In this document: one piece after another, positions 1-8,995 of the stretch
Position numbering within the stretch: the stretch's first letter is position 1
Layout: every line of letters begins with the position of its first letter
DNA from: Oceanococcus sp.
GTDB taxonomy: Bacteria; Pseudomonadota; Gammaproteobacteria; Nevskiales; Oceanococcaceae
Assembly (NCBI GenBank): GCA_030147945.1
Contig: JASBUL010000089.1
Coordinates: 1 to 47,365 of the forward strand
Length of the DNA stretch: 47,365 bases
Reading direction: 5' to 3'
Program-made: the position numbers and the translations under genes
Notes under the pieces: model-generated
Told to the model about the DNA's origin: nothing
Database searches by the model: none
Seen by the model: only the letters and a program-made list of their open reading frames with translations

Positions 1-1452
1 GTCCTCGGCCCGATCAGCCGCGGCAACTGAGACCTCCAGCGTTTGGGGCACCAGCAAGGGCTGACTGGGCTGGCGCTGACCATGCAGTCGCTTTTTCAGA
101 TCCTCCAGCACGATGCGCTCATGAGCCGCATGCAAATCGACCAGCACCCCGCCTTTTTCGGTCTGACTGAGGATGTACACCCCGTGAATCTGGGCCAGCG
201 CAAAACCCAGCGGCGGCGTTGCATCCACCCCGTCGCGCTCACCCATGGCCAGCTGCTGGGGTTGCACCGCGGCAGATACAGTTGCGTCGGCATACAGCGC
301 GCGGGCGCTGTCTCCCTGCAGGCGCACGCCAGACTCGGCCACGCGCCATGCAGCAGGCACATCCGGCGCGGCAGCGGCATACCCCGCGCGATCCGGTGTG
401 GCAGCTGCCGATGTGTCAGGTGTTGCCGCAGGCGCAGTAGGCGTGTACCCGGCCAGCGGCGCGGCAATGGCTTCCTGCACGCTGCGACGCAGGGTATCGA
501 AAACCCGGCGCGAATCCCGAAAGCGCACCTCCTGCTTGGTCGGATGCACGTTCACATCAAGGCTGCCGGGATCCATGCTCAGGAACAGCAGATAGGCCGG
601 ATGACGGCTGTAGTGCAGCACATCGGCGTAGGCGGCCTTGAGCGCACTGATCAGCAGGCGGTCACGAATGTAGCGGCCATTGATGAAGGTGTGCTGCAGG
701 TCGCCCTGAGCGCGGGAGAATGCTGGCCTTGCAATCCAGCCATGCAGCGAGATGCCCTGGGCCTGGTAGTCGATATGCACCGCATGTTCGATGAAGTCTT
801 CACCGACAAGCTGCGCGATACGCGCTTCTTCGCTGCGTTGGTCATGTGCTGCCGGCGCGTGCCACTGCTCGCGCCCATTGTGGGTCAAGCGCATGGCGCG
901 CTGCGGCACACTCAGGGCCAGACGTCGAGCCAGCGTATCCAGATGCCCGAACTCGGTGCGTTCGGTGCGTAGAAAACGCCGCCGCGCCGGAACCTGATGA
1001 AACAGGTTGTCGACGGTCACCCGGGTGCCCACCGGCATGGGTTGCGGGCGCGCTTCGGGCATCGGCTCGCCCGGCTTGAGCGAGAGCAGCCAGCCGTGAT
1101 CTTCACCCGCCACCCGCGATGCCAGTTCGACATCAGCCACCGCCGCGATGCTGGGCAAGGCTTCACCACGAAAGCCCAGACTGGCGAGCGCTTCCAGATC
1201 ATCCAGCTGGCGGATTTTTGAGGTCGCGTGGCGGGTCAGCGCCAGCGGCATTTCCGCCACCGGGATACCACAGCCATCATCCACCACCTCAACCCGCTGC
1301 ATGCCACCGGCCAGCAAATCAATGTGGATGCGCTGCGCCCCCGAATCGATGGCATTTTCCAGCAATTCCTTGAGCACCGAAGCTGGACGCTCGACGACCT
1401 CACCGGCCGCAATCTGGTTGATCAGGTGCGATGGCAGCTGTTGTATGGGCAA
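1..1452 (-). CDS. mutL: DNA mismatch repair protein MutL (N-terminal 484 residues; 3' end outside window)
   Basis: MutL is the GHKL ATPase that links MutS mismatch recognition to strand incision. I read it from the minus strand: the N-terminus has NQIAAGEVVERP, motif I with Glu29 and Asn33 (same numbering as E. coli), then DDGCGI and GFRGEAL. A variable Pro/Ala-rich linker follows, and the dimerization domain begins with QIHGVYILSQTEKGG. The segment DLHAAHERIVLE matches the DQHA(X)2E(X)4E metal-binding motif of endonuclease-type MutL, with Gln replaced by Leu. The start is TTG at 1452: an in-frame TAA at 1465-1467 lies four codons upstream and no ATG is available, while LPIQQLP aligns with the family N-terminus (MPIQ-LP). 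About 120 residues are missing beyond the window edge. It follows amiB on the same strand, the usual enterobacterial and pseudomonad order. Confidence 0.95.
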   Translation of the reverse strand, partial: MPIQQLPSHLINQIAAGEVVERPASVLKELLENAIDSGAQRIHIDLLAGGMQRVEVVDDGCGIPVAEMPLALTRHATSKIRQLDDLEALASLGFRGEALPSIAAVADVELASRVAGEDHGWLLSLKPGEPMPEARPQPMPVGTRVTVDNLFHQVPARRRFLRTERTEFGHLDTLARRLALSVPQRAMRLTHNGREQWHAPAAHDQRSEEARIAQLVGEDFIEHAVHIDYQAQGISLHGWIARPAFSRAQGDLQHTFINGRYIRDRLLISALKAAYADVLHYSRHPAYLLFLSMDPGSLDVNVHPTKQEVRFRDSRRVFDTLRRSVQEAIAAPLAGYTPTAPAATPDTSAAATPDRAGYAAAAPDVPAAWRVAESGVRLQGDSARALYADATVSAAVQPQQLAMGERDGVDATPPLGFALAQIHGVYILSQTEKGGVLVDLHAAHERIVLEDLKKRLHGQRQPSQPLLVPQTLEVSVAAADRAED

Positions 1453-1584
1453 AGCAGTATCCGGTTAGCGCAGCGGCGCGCCCAACCGCGAGCGTCAGGC
1501 CGCAGATCAGGCCACTGACGATGCGAAGACGCGCAAAACCCTCATTCTAGCGCGCCAGCCATGCCGATCGGGCGCCGCTTGGCT
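1453..1584 (-). promoter_or_regulatory. amiB-mutL spacer with possible -10 element
   Basis: This 132-bp gap separates amiB from mutL. On the minus strand a TAGAAT hexamer (1544-1549) differs from the -10 consensus at one base, but no convincing -35 lies 16-18 bp upstream. mutL may have its own weak promoter here or be read through from amiB. No strong Shine-Dalgarno precedes the TTG start; the best is a weak GGA. Confidence 0.2.
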
Positions 1585-2715
1585 TCACGGCTGGGCCTGG
1601 GCCACCACGCGCTGCGGACGGTAGGTTTCGAAGTAACTCATGATGCCGTCACGCATGCTGCGAGCCAGCTTTTCCTGCTGGTTGGGATTGCGCAGGCGCG
1701 TTTCTTCATTGGGGTTTGAGATAAACGCCGTTTCGATCAGGATTGATGGCACATCCGGCGCCTTGAGCACGGCAAAACCAGCGCGCTGAACCGTGCGTTT
1801 GTGCAGCTTCCCCAAACCTCCGAGCTGACCCAGCATACGGTGCCCCAAATCCAGACTGGCTTCGATGGCCGCGCTTTGCGAGATATCCAGCAACACCGAC
1901 GCCAGCATGTCGTCCTTGTCCTGGATTTCGATACCACCAACCAAGTCGGCAGCGTTCTCACGGCTGGCCAATACGCGCGCATGCTCGGAACTCGCGCCGC
2001 CCTGAGACAGGATGTACACCGATGAACCATGCACCCGTCGGTCGCGGAATGCATCGGCGTGAATGGACACAAACAGATCCGCACGCTGCCGCTGAGCAAT
2101 CTCACGCCGCTTGCCCAGCGCGACGAAATAGTCGCCTTCGCGCGTCAATATGGCCTGCATGCCCGGCTCGGCATCAATCAGGCGCTTCAGCCGCTGGGCA
2201 ATCTGCAGCGCCACCGTTTTTTCACGCACCCCGCTGGGGCCGATCGCCCCGGGATCCTCACCACCGTGCCCCGGATCTATCGCCACGACTATGTTCTTTT
2301 GCGTCAGCGACACAACCTTGCGCGGATTGCGCAGGGCATGCGGTAGCTCAACCACCAGGCGATAGCCAAAATCCCCTGAGGGCGCGAGCAGGTAGCTGCG
2401 CGGCTGCGAGGTTTCATTGAGGTCGAGCACCATGCGCAGCGCATCGCCACGCTCACCGAAACGAATCGCCTTGACCACACCGGCCTGCTCCGGCTTGAGC
2501 GACGGCAGATTGCGAATCCCGCGAATATCCACCACCGCGCGGTTCGGGTTGTCCAGCGCAAAGCTGCTGTGTTTGACCGCATCGGAGATATCGAGCACCA
2601 CACGTGTCTGCTCTGGCTCATCCCAGACGCGCACCTCGGTGATCGAAACCGCCGCTGCGGCCCCGCTGATCAACCATAAGGCGACAGCGAGACTGCTTTT
2701 GAGTCCGAATTGCAT
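1585..2715 (-). CDS. amiB: N-acetylmuramoyl-L-alanine amidase (AMIN + Amidase_3), AmiB/AmiC type
   Basis: Periplasmic zinc amidase that removes stem peptides from peptidoglycan during daughter-cell separation. The start at 2715 gives MQFGLKSS..., a signal peptide ending near AAA, preceded by GGGGGA six bases upstream. A longer frame to 2778 exists but has no such site. Residues ~25-125 form the AMIN (septal targeting) domain. The C-terminal Amidase_3 domain shows the zinc ligands in AIDPGHGGEDPGA, LTREGD and SIHADAF, and the catalytic Glu in ILIETAFISN. There is no LysM domain after the catalytic domain, unlike Pseudomonas AmiB. It lies between tsaE and mutL, the conserved setting of amiB in gammaproteobacteria. 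The AmiB versus AmiC assignment rests on context. Confidence 0.92.
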   Translation of the reverse strand: MQFGLKSSLAVALWLISGAAAAVSITEVRVWDEPEQTRVVLDISDAVKHSSFALDNPNRAVVDIRGIRNLPSLKPEQAGVVKAIRFGERGDALRMVLDLNETSQPRSYLLAPSGDFGYRLVVELPHALRNPRKVVSLTQKNIVVAIDPGHGGEDPGAIGPSGVREKTVALQIAQRLKRLIDAEPGMQAILTREGDYFVALGKRREIAQRQRADLFVSIHADAFRDRRVHGSSVYILSQGGASSEHARVLASRENAADLVGGIEIQDKDDMLASVLLDISQSAAIEASLDLGHRMLGQLGGLGKLHKRTVQRAGFAVLKAPDVPSILIETAFISNPNEETRLRNPNQQEKLARSMRDGIMSYFETYRPQRVVAQAQP

Positions 2716-2912
2716 GTCGTTTCCCCCGCCTGTCCACCCTGCCGGGCGCTGCGGAACTCCATCTCCAGCCGCCCGCAAAACACGCTGCGGGTGACATCCC
2801 GAAATTAAGTTAACGCGGGAACGCCAAAGAATGCAAGAATTTTTCTTTTGTTATTAGCAGTCTATAAATGATTATTTATGTAGCACCTGAATGACTGCGC
2901 GCAATCGGGTGA
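2716..2912 (-). promoter_or_regulatory. AT-rich tsaE-amiB spacer with putative amiB promoter
   Basis: This 197-bp gap contains an AT-rich stretch (~2800-2890), unlike the surrounding GC-rich DNA. On the minus strand, TTGCAT (2831-2836) and TTAACT (2808-2813) are 17 bp apart, a weak sigma70-type promoter for amiB. Further upstream an AT-only inverted repeat, ATAAAT-GATT-ATTTAT (2864-2879), could be a protein-binding site or an inefficient hairpin after tsaE. No ORF is supported here. Confidence 0.35.
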
Positions 2913-3392
2913 TCAGAATGATGAATTCGCCCGCCACTTTTCCAGCACATCCACTGCCGACGCGCTGTAAGCCGTCACCGTGGCTGACCGACCACCCTCG
3001 GGCTCGATGCTCATTGCAATGTGCAGATCCGCTGGCGGCAAAGCCCCCTCGCCGCGCTGCGGCCATTCGGTAATCAGCGTCAACGGCTCAGCCAGCAGAT
3101 CGCGGATACCGAGATACTCCAGCTCCTGCGCATCACCCAGGCGGTAAAGGTCCATGTGCACCACCCGATGGCCGGGCAATGCATAGTCCTCCAGCAGGGT
3201 ATAGGTCGGACTGCGCACCGCGCCCTGCTCGCCCAGCGCCCGCAGCAGGGCCCGAACCGTGTGTGTCTTGCCGGCGCCCAGGCCGCCTTGCAGCGCGATG
3301 TAGAAAAAGTTCGACGGCAGCACCACCGCCAGCCCTTCGGCCCAGCGATCGGTGGCCGCAGGATCGGCCAGAAACCAGCTGTGCGCGATCAC
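2913..3392 (-). CDS. tsaE: tRNA threonylcarbamoyladenosine biosynthesis ATPase TsaE
   Basis: TsaE is the P-loop ATPase of the TsaB-TsaD-TsaE complex that makes t6A37 in ANN-decoding tRNAs. The 159-residue protein has a Walker A motif GGLGAGKT (residues ~36-43), the SPTYTLLEDY segment that follows it in the family, and the HMDLYRL and EWPQR motifs. The length is typical. The start codon is GTG at 3392, which overlaps the nnr stop codon in a GTGA tetranucleotide, so the two genes are probably translationally coupled. Confidence 0.95.
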   Translation of the reverse strand: MIAHSWFLADPAATDRWAEGLAVVLPSNFFYIALQGGLGAGKTHTVRALLRALGEQGAVRSPTYTLLEDYALPGHRVVHMDLYRLGDAQELEYLGIRDLLAEPLTLITEWPQRGEGALPPADLHIAMSIEPEGGRSATVTAYSASAVDVLEKWRANSSF

Positions 3393-4882
3393 GGGTTCAA
3401 CACCTCGGGCAAGGTGGCGAGCACGTCACTCGGCAGCATCCCGCGCATACCGATTCGCCGGGCCACCCGATCGCCGGCGCGGGCATGCGCCACCACCGCC
3501 GCGCCAACGGTTTGCAGCAGCGGCTGATCCGGCGCCTGCGCAAGCAAGCCGGCCAAGGCCCCGGTAAGCACGTCGCCCATGCCGCCACAGGCCATGCCCG
3601 GATTGCCCTGTTCGCACACCAGCATCTCGCCTTGCGGCCCCGCAATCAGGGTGCCGGCTCCCTTGAGCACCGTCACCGCGCCGCTGGCCTCGGCCAGCTG
3701 ACGGGCCGCGGCAAAGCGGTCTGCCTGCACCTGCGCACTGCTTATCCCGAGCAAACGGCCCGCCTCCCCCGGATGCGGGGTGATCACACAACGTGACGGC
3801 CAGCGCTGCTGCCGATCCATCAGATTCAGCGCATCCGCATCCAGCACCACAACGCCATCGAACGCGCACGCCCGCTCGAGCCACGTGCGCCCCCAGACAT
3901 GCGTACCCAGCCCTGGCCCGATCGCCACCACAGTGGCGCGCTCGGCCAGCACATCGAAGGCCTGCGGGTCTTTATCGTCGGCTGCACGCACCATCAACTC
4001 GGGCTGATAGCCGGCCACCTCGACACGGCACTGCGGGTGAGTCAGCACGCTGACCAGACCAGCCCCACTGCGCAGCGCGGCCCCGGCGCACAGACGGATG
4101 GCTCCGCTGTAACCCGGCGCCCCGCCCACTGCCAGAACATGACCGTGATGACCTTTGTGACTGTTGCGCTGACGCGGTGGCATCCATGCCAGCGGGGCAT
4201 GGGCCGGCATCAGACAGGCTGACGGCTTCTCCTGCGCTGCCACACGGGGCGGCACATCCAGTGCCGAAAAATATATCTGGCCGGCGTAATCCTTGGCATC
4301 GCCGGTGTACAAACCCTGCTTGCGCCCGATGAAGCTCTCTGTCACATCCGCGCGCACCGCCACTCCCATCACCGCGCCGCTGTCGGCGTGGATACCCGAC
4401 GGCACATCCAGGGCCAGAACCGGCTTGTCGCAAGCATTGATGCACGAAATGGCCTGGGCGAACAGTGCACCCACCGTGCGTGACAGCCCGGTGCCCAGCA
4501 GACCGTCAACAATCACGTCGCAATCAGCCAGTCCTTCATCCAGAGGACCGGTCTGCAAGCCGATAGAGGCATCCGAGAAGCTCTGCCAGGCGCTCTGGGC
4601 CTCCGCCCTGAAGCGCGCCGGATCGGCCAGCAGCCAGACCCGCACAGCACAGCCCGCGCCTGCGGCCAGCCGCGCCAGCTCCAGCGCATCGCCGCCATTG
4701 TTGCCCGGCCCCACCAGCACGCCCAACGTGCGCACCTGGGGCCAGTGCTGTCGCAGCCGCAGCCAGGCACTGGCGGCGGCCCGCTGCATCAGTTCATAGC
4801 CGTCAATGGCACAATCGCGAATGGCGCTGGCATCCAGGTTACGAACCTGTTGTGCGCTGTACAGTGGCAAGCCCATATCCAT
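3389..4882 (-). CDS. nnr: Bifunctional NAD(P)H-hydrate epimerase / ADP-dependent dehydratase Nnr (YjeF)
   Basis: Repairs hydrated NADH and NADPH: the N-terminal half epimerizes R-NAD(P)HX, and the C-terminal half dehydrates the S form using ADP. The 497-residue length is normal for the fused enzyme. The YjeF_N domain (~1-215) shows GPGNNGGDALELARL and a DGLLGTGLSR segment. The ribokinase-like domain (~230-490) shows GGAPGYSGAI, VLKGAGT and the catalytic GGMGDVLTG. Its start lies 43 bp from the divergent queG start; an alternative Met is at residue 3. It overlaps tsaE by four bases. Confidence 0.95.
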   Translation of the reverse strand: MDMGLPLYSAQQVRNLDASAIRDCAIDGYELMQRAAASAWLRLRQHWPQVRTLGVLVGPGNNGGDALELARLAAGAGCAVRVWLLADPARFRAEAQSAWQSFSDASIGLQTGPLDEGLADCDVIVDGLLGTGLSRTVGALFAQAISCINACDKPVLALDVPSGIHADSGAVMGVAVRADVTESFIGRKQGLYTGDAKDYAGQIYFSALDVPPRVAAQEKPSACLMPAHAPLAWMPPRQRNSHKGHHGHVLAVGGAPGYSGAIRLCAGAALRSGAGLVSVLTHPQCRVEVAGYQPELMVRAADDKDPQAFDVLAERATVVAIGPGLGTHVWGRTWLERACAFDGVVVLDADALNLMDRQQRWPSRCVITPHPGEAGRLLGISSAQVQADRFAAARQLAEASGAVTVLKGAGTLIAGPQGEMLVCEQGNPGMACGGMGDVLTGALAGLLAQAPDQPLLQTVGAAVVAHARAGDRVARRIGMRGMLPSDVLATLPEVLNP

Positions 4883-4925
4883 CCGCCCATTATCGTCCAG
4901 ACGCGTGCGTCATAGAACCGCCCGA

Positions 4926-6026
4926 ATGAGTACCTCCTCCACACCCAACCCCGCGCATATCCTTGGCGCGCTCAGCCAATGGGCCGGCGAGCTGGGATTT
5001 TCCGGCCTGGCGGTGAGTCGGGCTGATCTTGAGAAGGACGAGCAGTTGATGCAGCGCTGGCTTGATGAGGGCCTGCACGGCGAAATGGATTATTTAGCAC
5101 GCAACGCCGAGATGCGCCGGAATCCAGCCGCACTGGTACCCGAGACCCTGAGCGTGATCAGCGTGCGCATGCCTTACTGGCCACAGGCCGCCCCAGCACG
5201 CGAAATTCTGCGCAGCCCGCACAAGGCCTACATCAGTCGCTACGCCCTTGGTCGCGACTACCATAAGACCGTCCGCGGGCGCCTGCGCCAGCTGGCCAGG
5301 CGCCTGCAGCAACAGATCGGACCGTTCGGCTTTCGCGCCTTCGCCGACAGCGCCCCGGTTCTGGAAAAAGCCCTGGCCCGCGATGCCAGCCTGGGCTGGA
5401 TCGGCAAAAACACGCTGCTGATCGATAAGGACCAGGGCTCGTACTTCTTTCTTGGCGAGCTGTTCACCGACCTGGCCCTGCCCGCCAGTCAGGCCGCAGC
5501 GGTCGAAAACGCCTGCGGCGCCTGCCAGGCCTGCATCCGCGCCTGCCCAACCGGCGCCATCCTGCCGCACGGCCAGCTGGATGCACGCCGCTGCATCTCC
5601 TACCTGACCATCGAGCTCAAAGGCGCCATCCCCGAAAACATGCGCGAGGCCATCGGCAATCGCATCTTCGGTTGTGACGACTGTCAGCTGGTGTGCCCAT
5701 GGAACCGCCACGCGCAAACCGCGGTAGATCGTGATTTCGCAGTTCGCCACGGCCTTGACGATGTCGATCTGGTCACACTGTTCGGGTGGACGGAGGAGAC
5801 CTTTTTGCGCAACACCGAAGGCATGCCGCTGCGACGCGCCGGCTACATCAGCTGGCTGCGCAACCTGGCCGTGGCGCTGGGCAATGGCCCGCCGAGACGC
5901 GAAGCGATCGACGCGCTGAACACACGGCGTGAGCACCCATCGGACATCGTGCGCGAGCATGTGAGCTGGGCGCTTGAACGCCTGACCCGCCAGGCGCGCA
6001 CTGAGGCGCCGTCGCTCAGGACTTGA
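4926..6026 (+). CDS. queG: Epoxyqueuosine reductase QueG
   Basis: Cobalamin- and iron-sulfur-dependent enzyme that reduces epoxyqueuosine to queuosine in the tRNA wobble position. Two ferredoxin-type [4Fe-4S] motifs are visible: CGACQACIRACPTGAI and CDDCQLVCPWN. The C-terminal region (LRNLAVALGN, HEAT-like) is typical. I start at 4926 (MSTSSTPN...), giving 366 residues, because the 40 extra upstream codons lie inside the divergent nnr gene and do not look like family sequence. It is divergent from nnr and convergent with pgi, overlapping the pgi 3' end by 11 bases. Confidence 0.94.
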   Translation: MSTSSTPNPAHILGALSQWAGELGFSGLAVSRADLEKDEQLMQRWLDEGLHGEMDYLARNAEMRRNPAALVPETLSVISVRMPYWPQAAPAREILRSPHKAYISRYALGRDYHKTVRGRLRQLARRLQQQIGPFGFRAFADSAPVLEKALARDASLGWIGKNTLLIDKDQGSYFFLGELFTDLALPASQAAAVENACGACQACIRACPTGAILPHGQLDARRCISYLTIELKGAIPENMREAIGNRIFGCDDCQLVCPWNRHAQTAVDRDFAVRHGLDDVDLVTLFGWTEETFLRNTEGMPLRRAGYISWLRNLAVALGNGPPRREAIDALNTRREHPSDIVREHVSWALERLTRQARTEAPSLRT

Positions 6027-6029
6027 GCG
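6013..6029. terminator. Hairpin joining the queG and pgi stop codons
   Basis: CGCTCA-GGACT-TGAGCG is a 6-bp stem with a 5-nt loop. Both stop codons, TGA of queG and TCA (complement) of pgi, lie in it or touch it. Only three Ts follow on the plus strand, so it is at best a weak bidirectional terminator. Confidence 0.3.
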
Positions 6030-7593
6030 TTTGCGCCTGCCTGGCCAGCAATGGATCGGGCCAGCGCTGGTTAGTATCACTGAGCGCAGCATCTATCGCG
6101 CGAGCCAGCACCTTGCCCAGCTCAACCCCGAACTGATCAAAACTGTTCAGCCCCCATAGCCAGCCCTGCACGAAGCAGCGGTGTTCGTAGGCGGCCAGCA
6201 GAGCACCCAATGCGTATGCATCCAGCCTCTCCAGCCAGATCAGGCTGGACGGCCGATTGCCTTCGAACTGACGCCAGGCCGCATGCGCGCCCTCGTAGCC
6301 ACCGGTCGCGCCGTCACGTCCATGGCTCAGCGCCGCAGCCTGGGCCAGCGCATTGCCAAGCAACTGGCCCTGCATGTGCGCATCGCCTCCCAGCACCTCG
6401 CGCGGCAGTATGAAATCCACCGGATGGGCTTCGCTGCCCTGGTGCAACATCTGAAAAAACGCGTGCTGCACCGATGTGCCCACCCCGCCCCATTGCACCG
6501 GACTGGTCGGGTGCGGCAAAGGTTTGCCATCGCGTCCCACGGATTTGCCGTTGCTCTCCATCTCCAGCTGCTGCAGCCAGTTCGGCAGATCGGCCAGACG
6601 TTCACTATAAACCGCGGTGACCTGGCTGCTGGCGCGGAGAAAATTGCGATTCCAGATGCCGATCAGCCCCCAGATCACCGGCAGATTGGCATCCAGCGGC
6701 GTGCTAAAGAAGTGCTCATCCATGCTTGCCGCGCCCGCCAGCAACTGCTCGAAGCGAGCCCAGCCTAGCGCTAGCGCCGCGGACAGGCCCACGCTGGACC
6801 ACAGCGAGAAGCGGCCACCAACCCAGTCCCACATGGCATAGGTTTGCGCCGCCGCAATACCGAATTCGGCCGCTTTGTCCGGCGCCGCGGTCACCGCCAG
6901 ACACTGCCGCGCCACATCACCACCACCGGCGGTCAGCCAGCTGCGCACATGGCGCGCGACCAGCTGGGTTTCCAGTGTGGTAAAGGATTTTGAGGCGATC
7001 ACGCACAGACAACGACGCGGATCCAGGTCTCGCAGCCGAACATTCAGATCGGCCGCATCCGGATTGCCCAGAAAATGAGTGTGCAGGCCGTCCTGGGCCG
7101 GTTGCAAACCGCTCAGGGCATTGACCACCAGGCGCGGCCCCAGATCCGAACCACCGATCCCGATGTTGATGACATCCGTGTAGGTCTGGCCTTGCGCATT
7201 GCTCAAACGGCCGGCCTGCACATCCTCGACCAGCCGACGCATGCGTTGCTGTTCGGCCTGCACCTGCTCGCGCACAGCACCGCCACAGCGCGCACTGCGC
7301 AAGGCCGCATGCAGGACAGCGCGCCCTTCGCTGGCATTGATTTTGTCGCCACGGCACATGGCGGCCATGGCCTGAGGCAGCTCGCAGACCTCGGCCAGAG
7401 CCACAAGATCGGAGACAACCGCCGCATCCAGACGTTGGCGTGCAAAGTCCAGGCGCACCGGCCCGGCCATCAGATTCAGCCCAGCGCGCGCCTCGGCGTC
7501 ACCATCGATAACCTGACCGAGATGGAGCTTTTCCCAGCGCGCAGCATGCTCACGCAGAACCTGCGTCGTCGGCGTATTGCCGACATGCAACAT
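6016..7593 (-). CDS. pgi: Glucose-6-phosphate isomerase
   Basis: Cytoplasmic interconversion of glucose-6-phosphate and fructose-6-phosphate. The 525-residue protein has the sugar-phosphate loop NIGIGGSDLGPRLV, the SKSFTTLET phosphate site, the catalytic Glu in MESNGKSVGRDG, the His in GTSVQHAFFQMLHQG, and the C-terminal Lys in GVELGKVLA. All active-site residues are present. It is the last gene of the pcnB-folK-panBCD-pgi block, 30 bp after panD. Its 3' end overlaps queG on the other strand. Confidence 0.97.
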   Translation of the reverse strand: MLHVGNTPTTQVLREHAARWEKLHLGQVIDGDAEARAGLNLMAGPVRLDFARQRLDAAVVSDLVALAEVCELPQAMAAMCRGDKINASEGRAVLHAALRSARCGGAVREQVQAEQQRMRRLVEDVQAGRLSNAQGQTYTDVINIGIGGSDLGPRLVVNALSGLQPAQDGLHTHFLGNPDAADLNVRLRDLDPRRCLCVIASKSFTTLETQLVARHVRSWLTAGGGDVARQCLAVTAAPDKAAEFGIAAAQTYAMWDWVGGRFSLWSSVGLSAALALGWARFEQLLAGAASMDEHFFSTPLDANLPVIWGLIGIWNRNFLRASSQVTAVYSERLADLPNWLQQLEMESNGKSVGRDGKPLPHPTSPVQWGGVGTSVQHAFFQMLHQGSEAHPVDFILPREVLGGDAHMQGQLLGNALAQAAALSHGRDGATGGYEGAHAAWRQFEGNRPSSLIWLERLDAYALGALLAAYEHRCFVQGWLWGLNSFDQFGVELGKVLARAIDAALSDTNQRWPDPLLARQAQTLKS

Positions 7594-7623
7594 GAGCGAG
7601 CGAGCAGCCGCGCGAAATGCGGA

Positions 7624-8004
7624 TCAGGCAGCCTGAACCGGAATCGTGTTGCGCGTGTGCGTGACGTGGTTGGTTTCGTCGAGGTAAACCAGCTTGGGCT
7701 TGTGCACCTCGGCTTCGGCATTGCTCATGCCCACGTAGGCACAGATGATCACGCGATCACCCACGCGCGCCTTATGCGCTGCGGCGCCATTGACCGAGAT
7801 GATGCGCGAACCGGCCTCAGCACGAATCGCGTAGGTTTCGAAACGCTCGCCGTTGCCTAGGTTGTAGATCTGAATCTGCTCGTATTCGCGAATACCGGCC
7901 GCATCGAGCAGATCACCATCAATCGCGCAGGAACCTTCGTAATCCAGCTCTGCGTGGGTCACGCAGGCGCGATGCAGTTTGGCTTTCAACAAGGTGACTC
8001 GCAT
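7624..8004 (-). CDS. panD: Aspartate 1-decarboxylase (pyruvoyl enzyme precursor)
   Basis: Makes beta-alanine for pantothenate by decarboxylating aspartate. The 126-residue pro-enzyme has the self-cleavage site Gly24-Ser25 in YEGSC, where Ser25 becomes the pyruvoyl group, and the conserved Lys9, His11 and Arg12. AGAGG sits six bases before the ATG. The 100-bp leader after panC contains a small inverted repeat (CAGCA-N5-TGCTG near 8032) of unknown role. Confidence 0.97.
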   Translation of the reverse strand: MRVTLLKAKLHRACVTHAELDYEGSCAIDGDLLDAAGIREYEQIQIYNLGNGERFETYAIRAEAGSRIISVNGAAAHKARVGDRVIICAYVGMSNAEAEVHKPKLVYLDETNHVTHTRNTIPVQAA

Positions 8005-8104
8005 GACGAACCTCTAAAATTCTTTGTTTTCAGCAAGTTATGCTGATTTCAGGGCGCCTGGGCGCAAAACGAACCGGCGAGTTTAACGACCCTTGCGGGG
8101 GCTA

Positions 8105-8995
8105 TCAAGCCAAATTCAGGTCAACAGTAACATTGTCGATCAGACGCGTGCCTTCGAGTTTTGCCGCCGTCAGCACGACAAATTGCTGCGTTGCGTCATC
8201 CGGAGCTTCCAGATCTGCCTGACGCACCTGGAAAAATTGGGTCTGCAGCCCGGCAGCATCAATACGCTCACGCCCTCGCGCTTCCAGCACGGCGAAATCA
8301 CGCTGACCTGCGCGCAAAGCTTCAGCCGCCTCACACAAACTGGCGTAAATCACCTCCGCCTGCGCGCGCTGCTCAGCGCTGAGATAAACATTGCGGGAGC
8401 TCATGGCCAGACCACCGGATTCACGCAGGGTTGGCATGCCGACAATCTCCACCGGCACATGCAAGTCACGGACCATGCGGCGAATAATCGTAAGCTGCTG
8501 ATAGTCCTTGAGCCCGAACACCGCACAATCCGGCTGAACCAGGTTGAACAGCAGGCTGACCACCGTGGTTACGCCTTCAAAGTGCCCTGCCCGATACTCA
8601 CCACAGAGCAGACTGGACAAACCCGGCACCGCCACTTGCGTGAGATTGTCCCGACCGTGCGGGTACACCTCCGACTCCTCCGGTGCGAACACCAGATCGA
8701 CGCCGCAGGCCTCAAGCTTGGCGCAATCCGCTTGCAGCGTGCGCGGGTACTTGTCGAGATCTTCACCGGCGGAAAACTGCAGCGGATTGACGAAGATACT
8801 CACAACCACACGGTCACCGTGAGCCTGGGCGGCCTCGACCAAGGACAGATGCCCGGCGTGCAAACTGCCCATGGTCGGCACATAGCTGATGCGTTGACCG
8901 GCCTGGCGCCAGCCCTGAATGCACTGGCGCAGCTCATCGATGCGATGAACCACACGCAAGGCGCGGGGTTTAGCCGCCGAAGGTGTGCTCGACAT
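8105..8995 (-). CDS. panC: Pantothenate synthetase (pantoate-beta-alanine ligase)
   Basis: ATP-dependent condensation of pantoate with beta-alanine. The HIGH-class nucleotidyltransferase signature is PTMGSLHAGH, and the KMSKS equivalent is AMSSRN. VSIFVNPLQF and the FGLKDYQQL segment are standard. The first ATG at 8995 makes a 26-base overlap with panB. Alternative TTG or GTG starts 12-14 codons in (before VVHRIDELR) would remove most of the overlap and fit family N-termini. No clear ribosome-binding site decides between them. Confidence 0.95.
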   Translation of the reverse strand: MSSTPSAAKPRALRVVHRIDELRQCIQGWRQAGQRISYVPTMGSLHAGHLSLVEAAQAHGDRVVVSIFVNPLQFSAGEDLDKYPRTLQADCAKLEACGVDLVFAPEESEVYPHGRDNLTQVAVPGLSSLLCGEYRAGHFEGVTTVVSLLFNLVQPDCAVFGLKDYQQLTIIRRMVRDLHVPVEIVGMPTLRESGGLAMSSRNVYLSAEQRAQAEVIYASLCEAAEALRAGQRDFAVLEARGRERIDAAGLQTQFFQVRQADLEAPDDATQQFVVLTAAKLEGTRLIDNVTVDLNLA

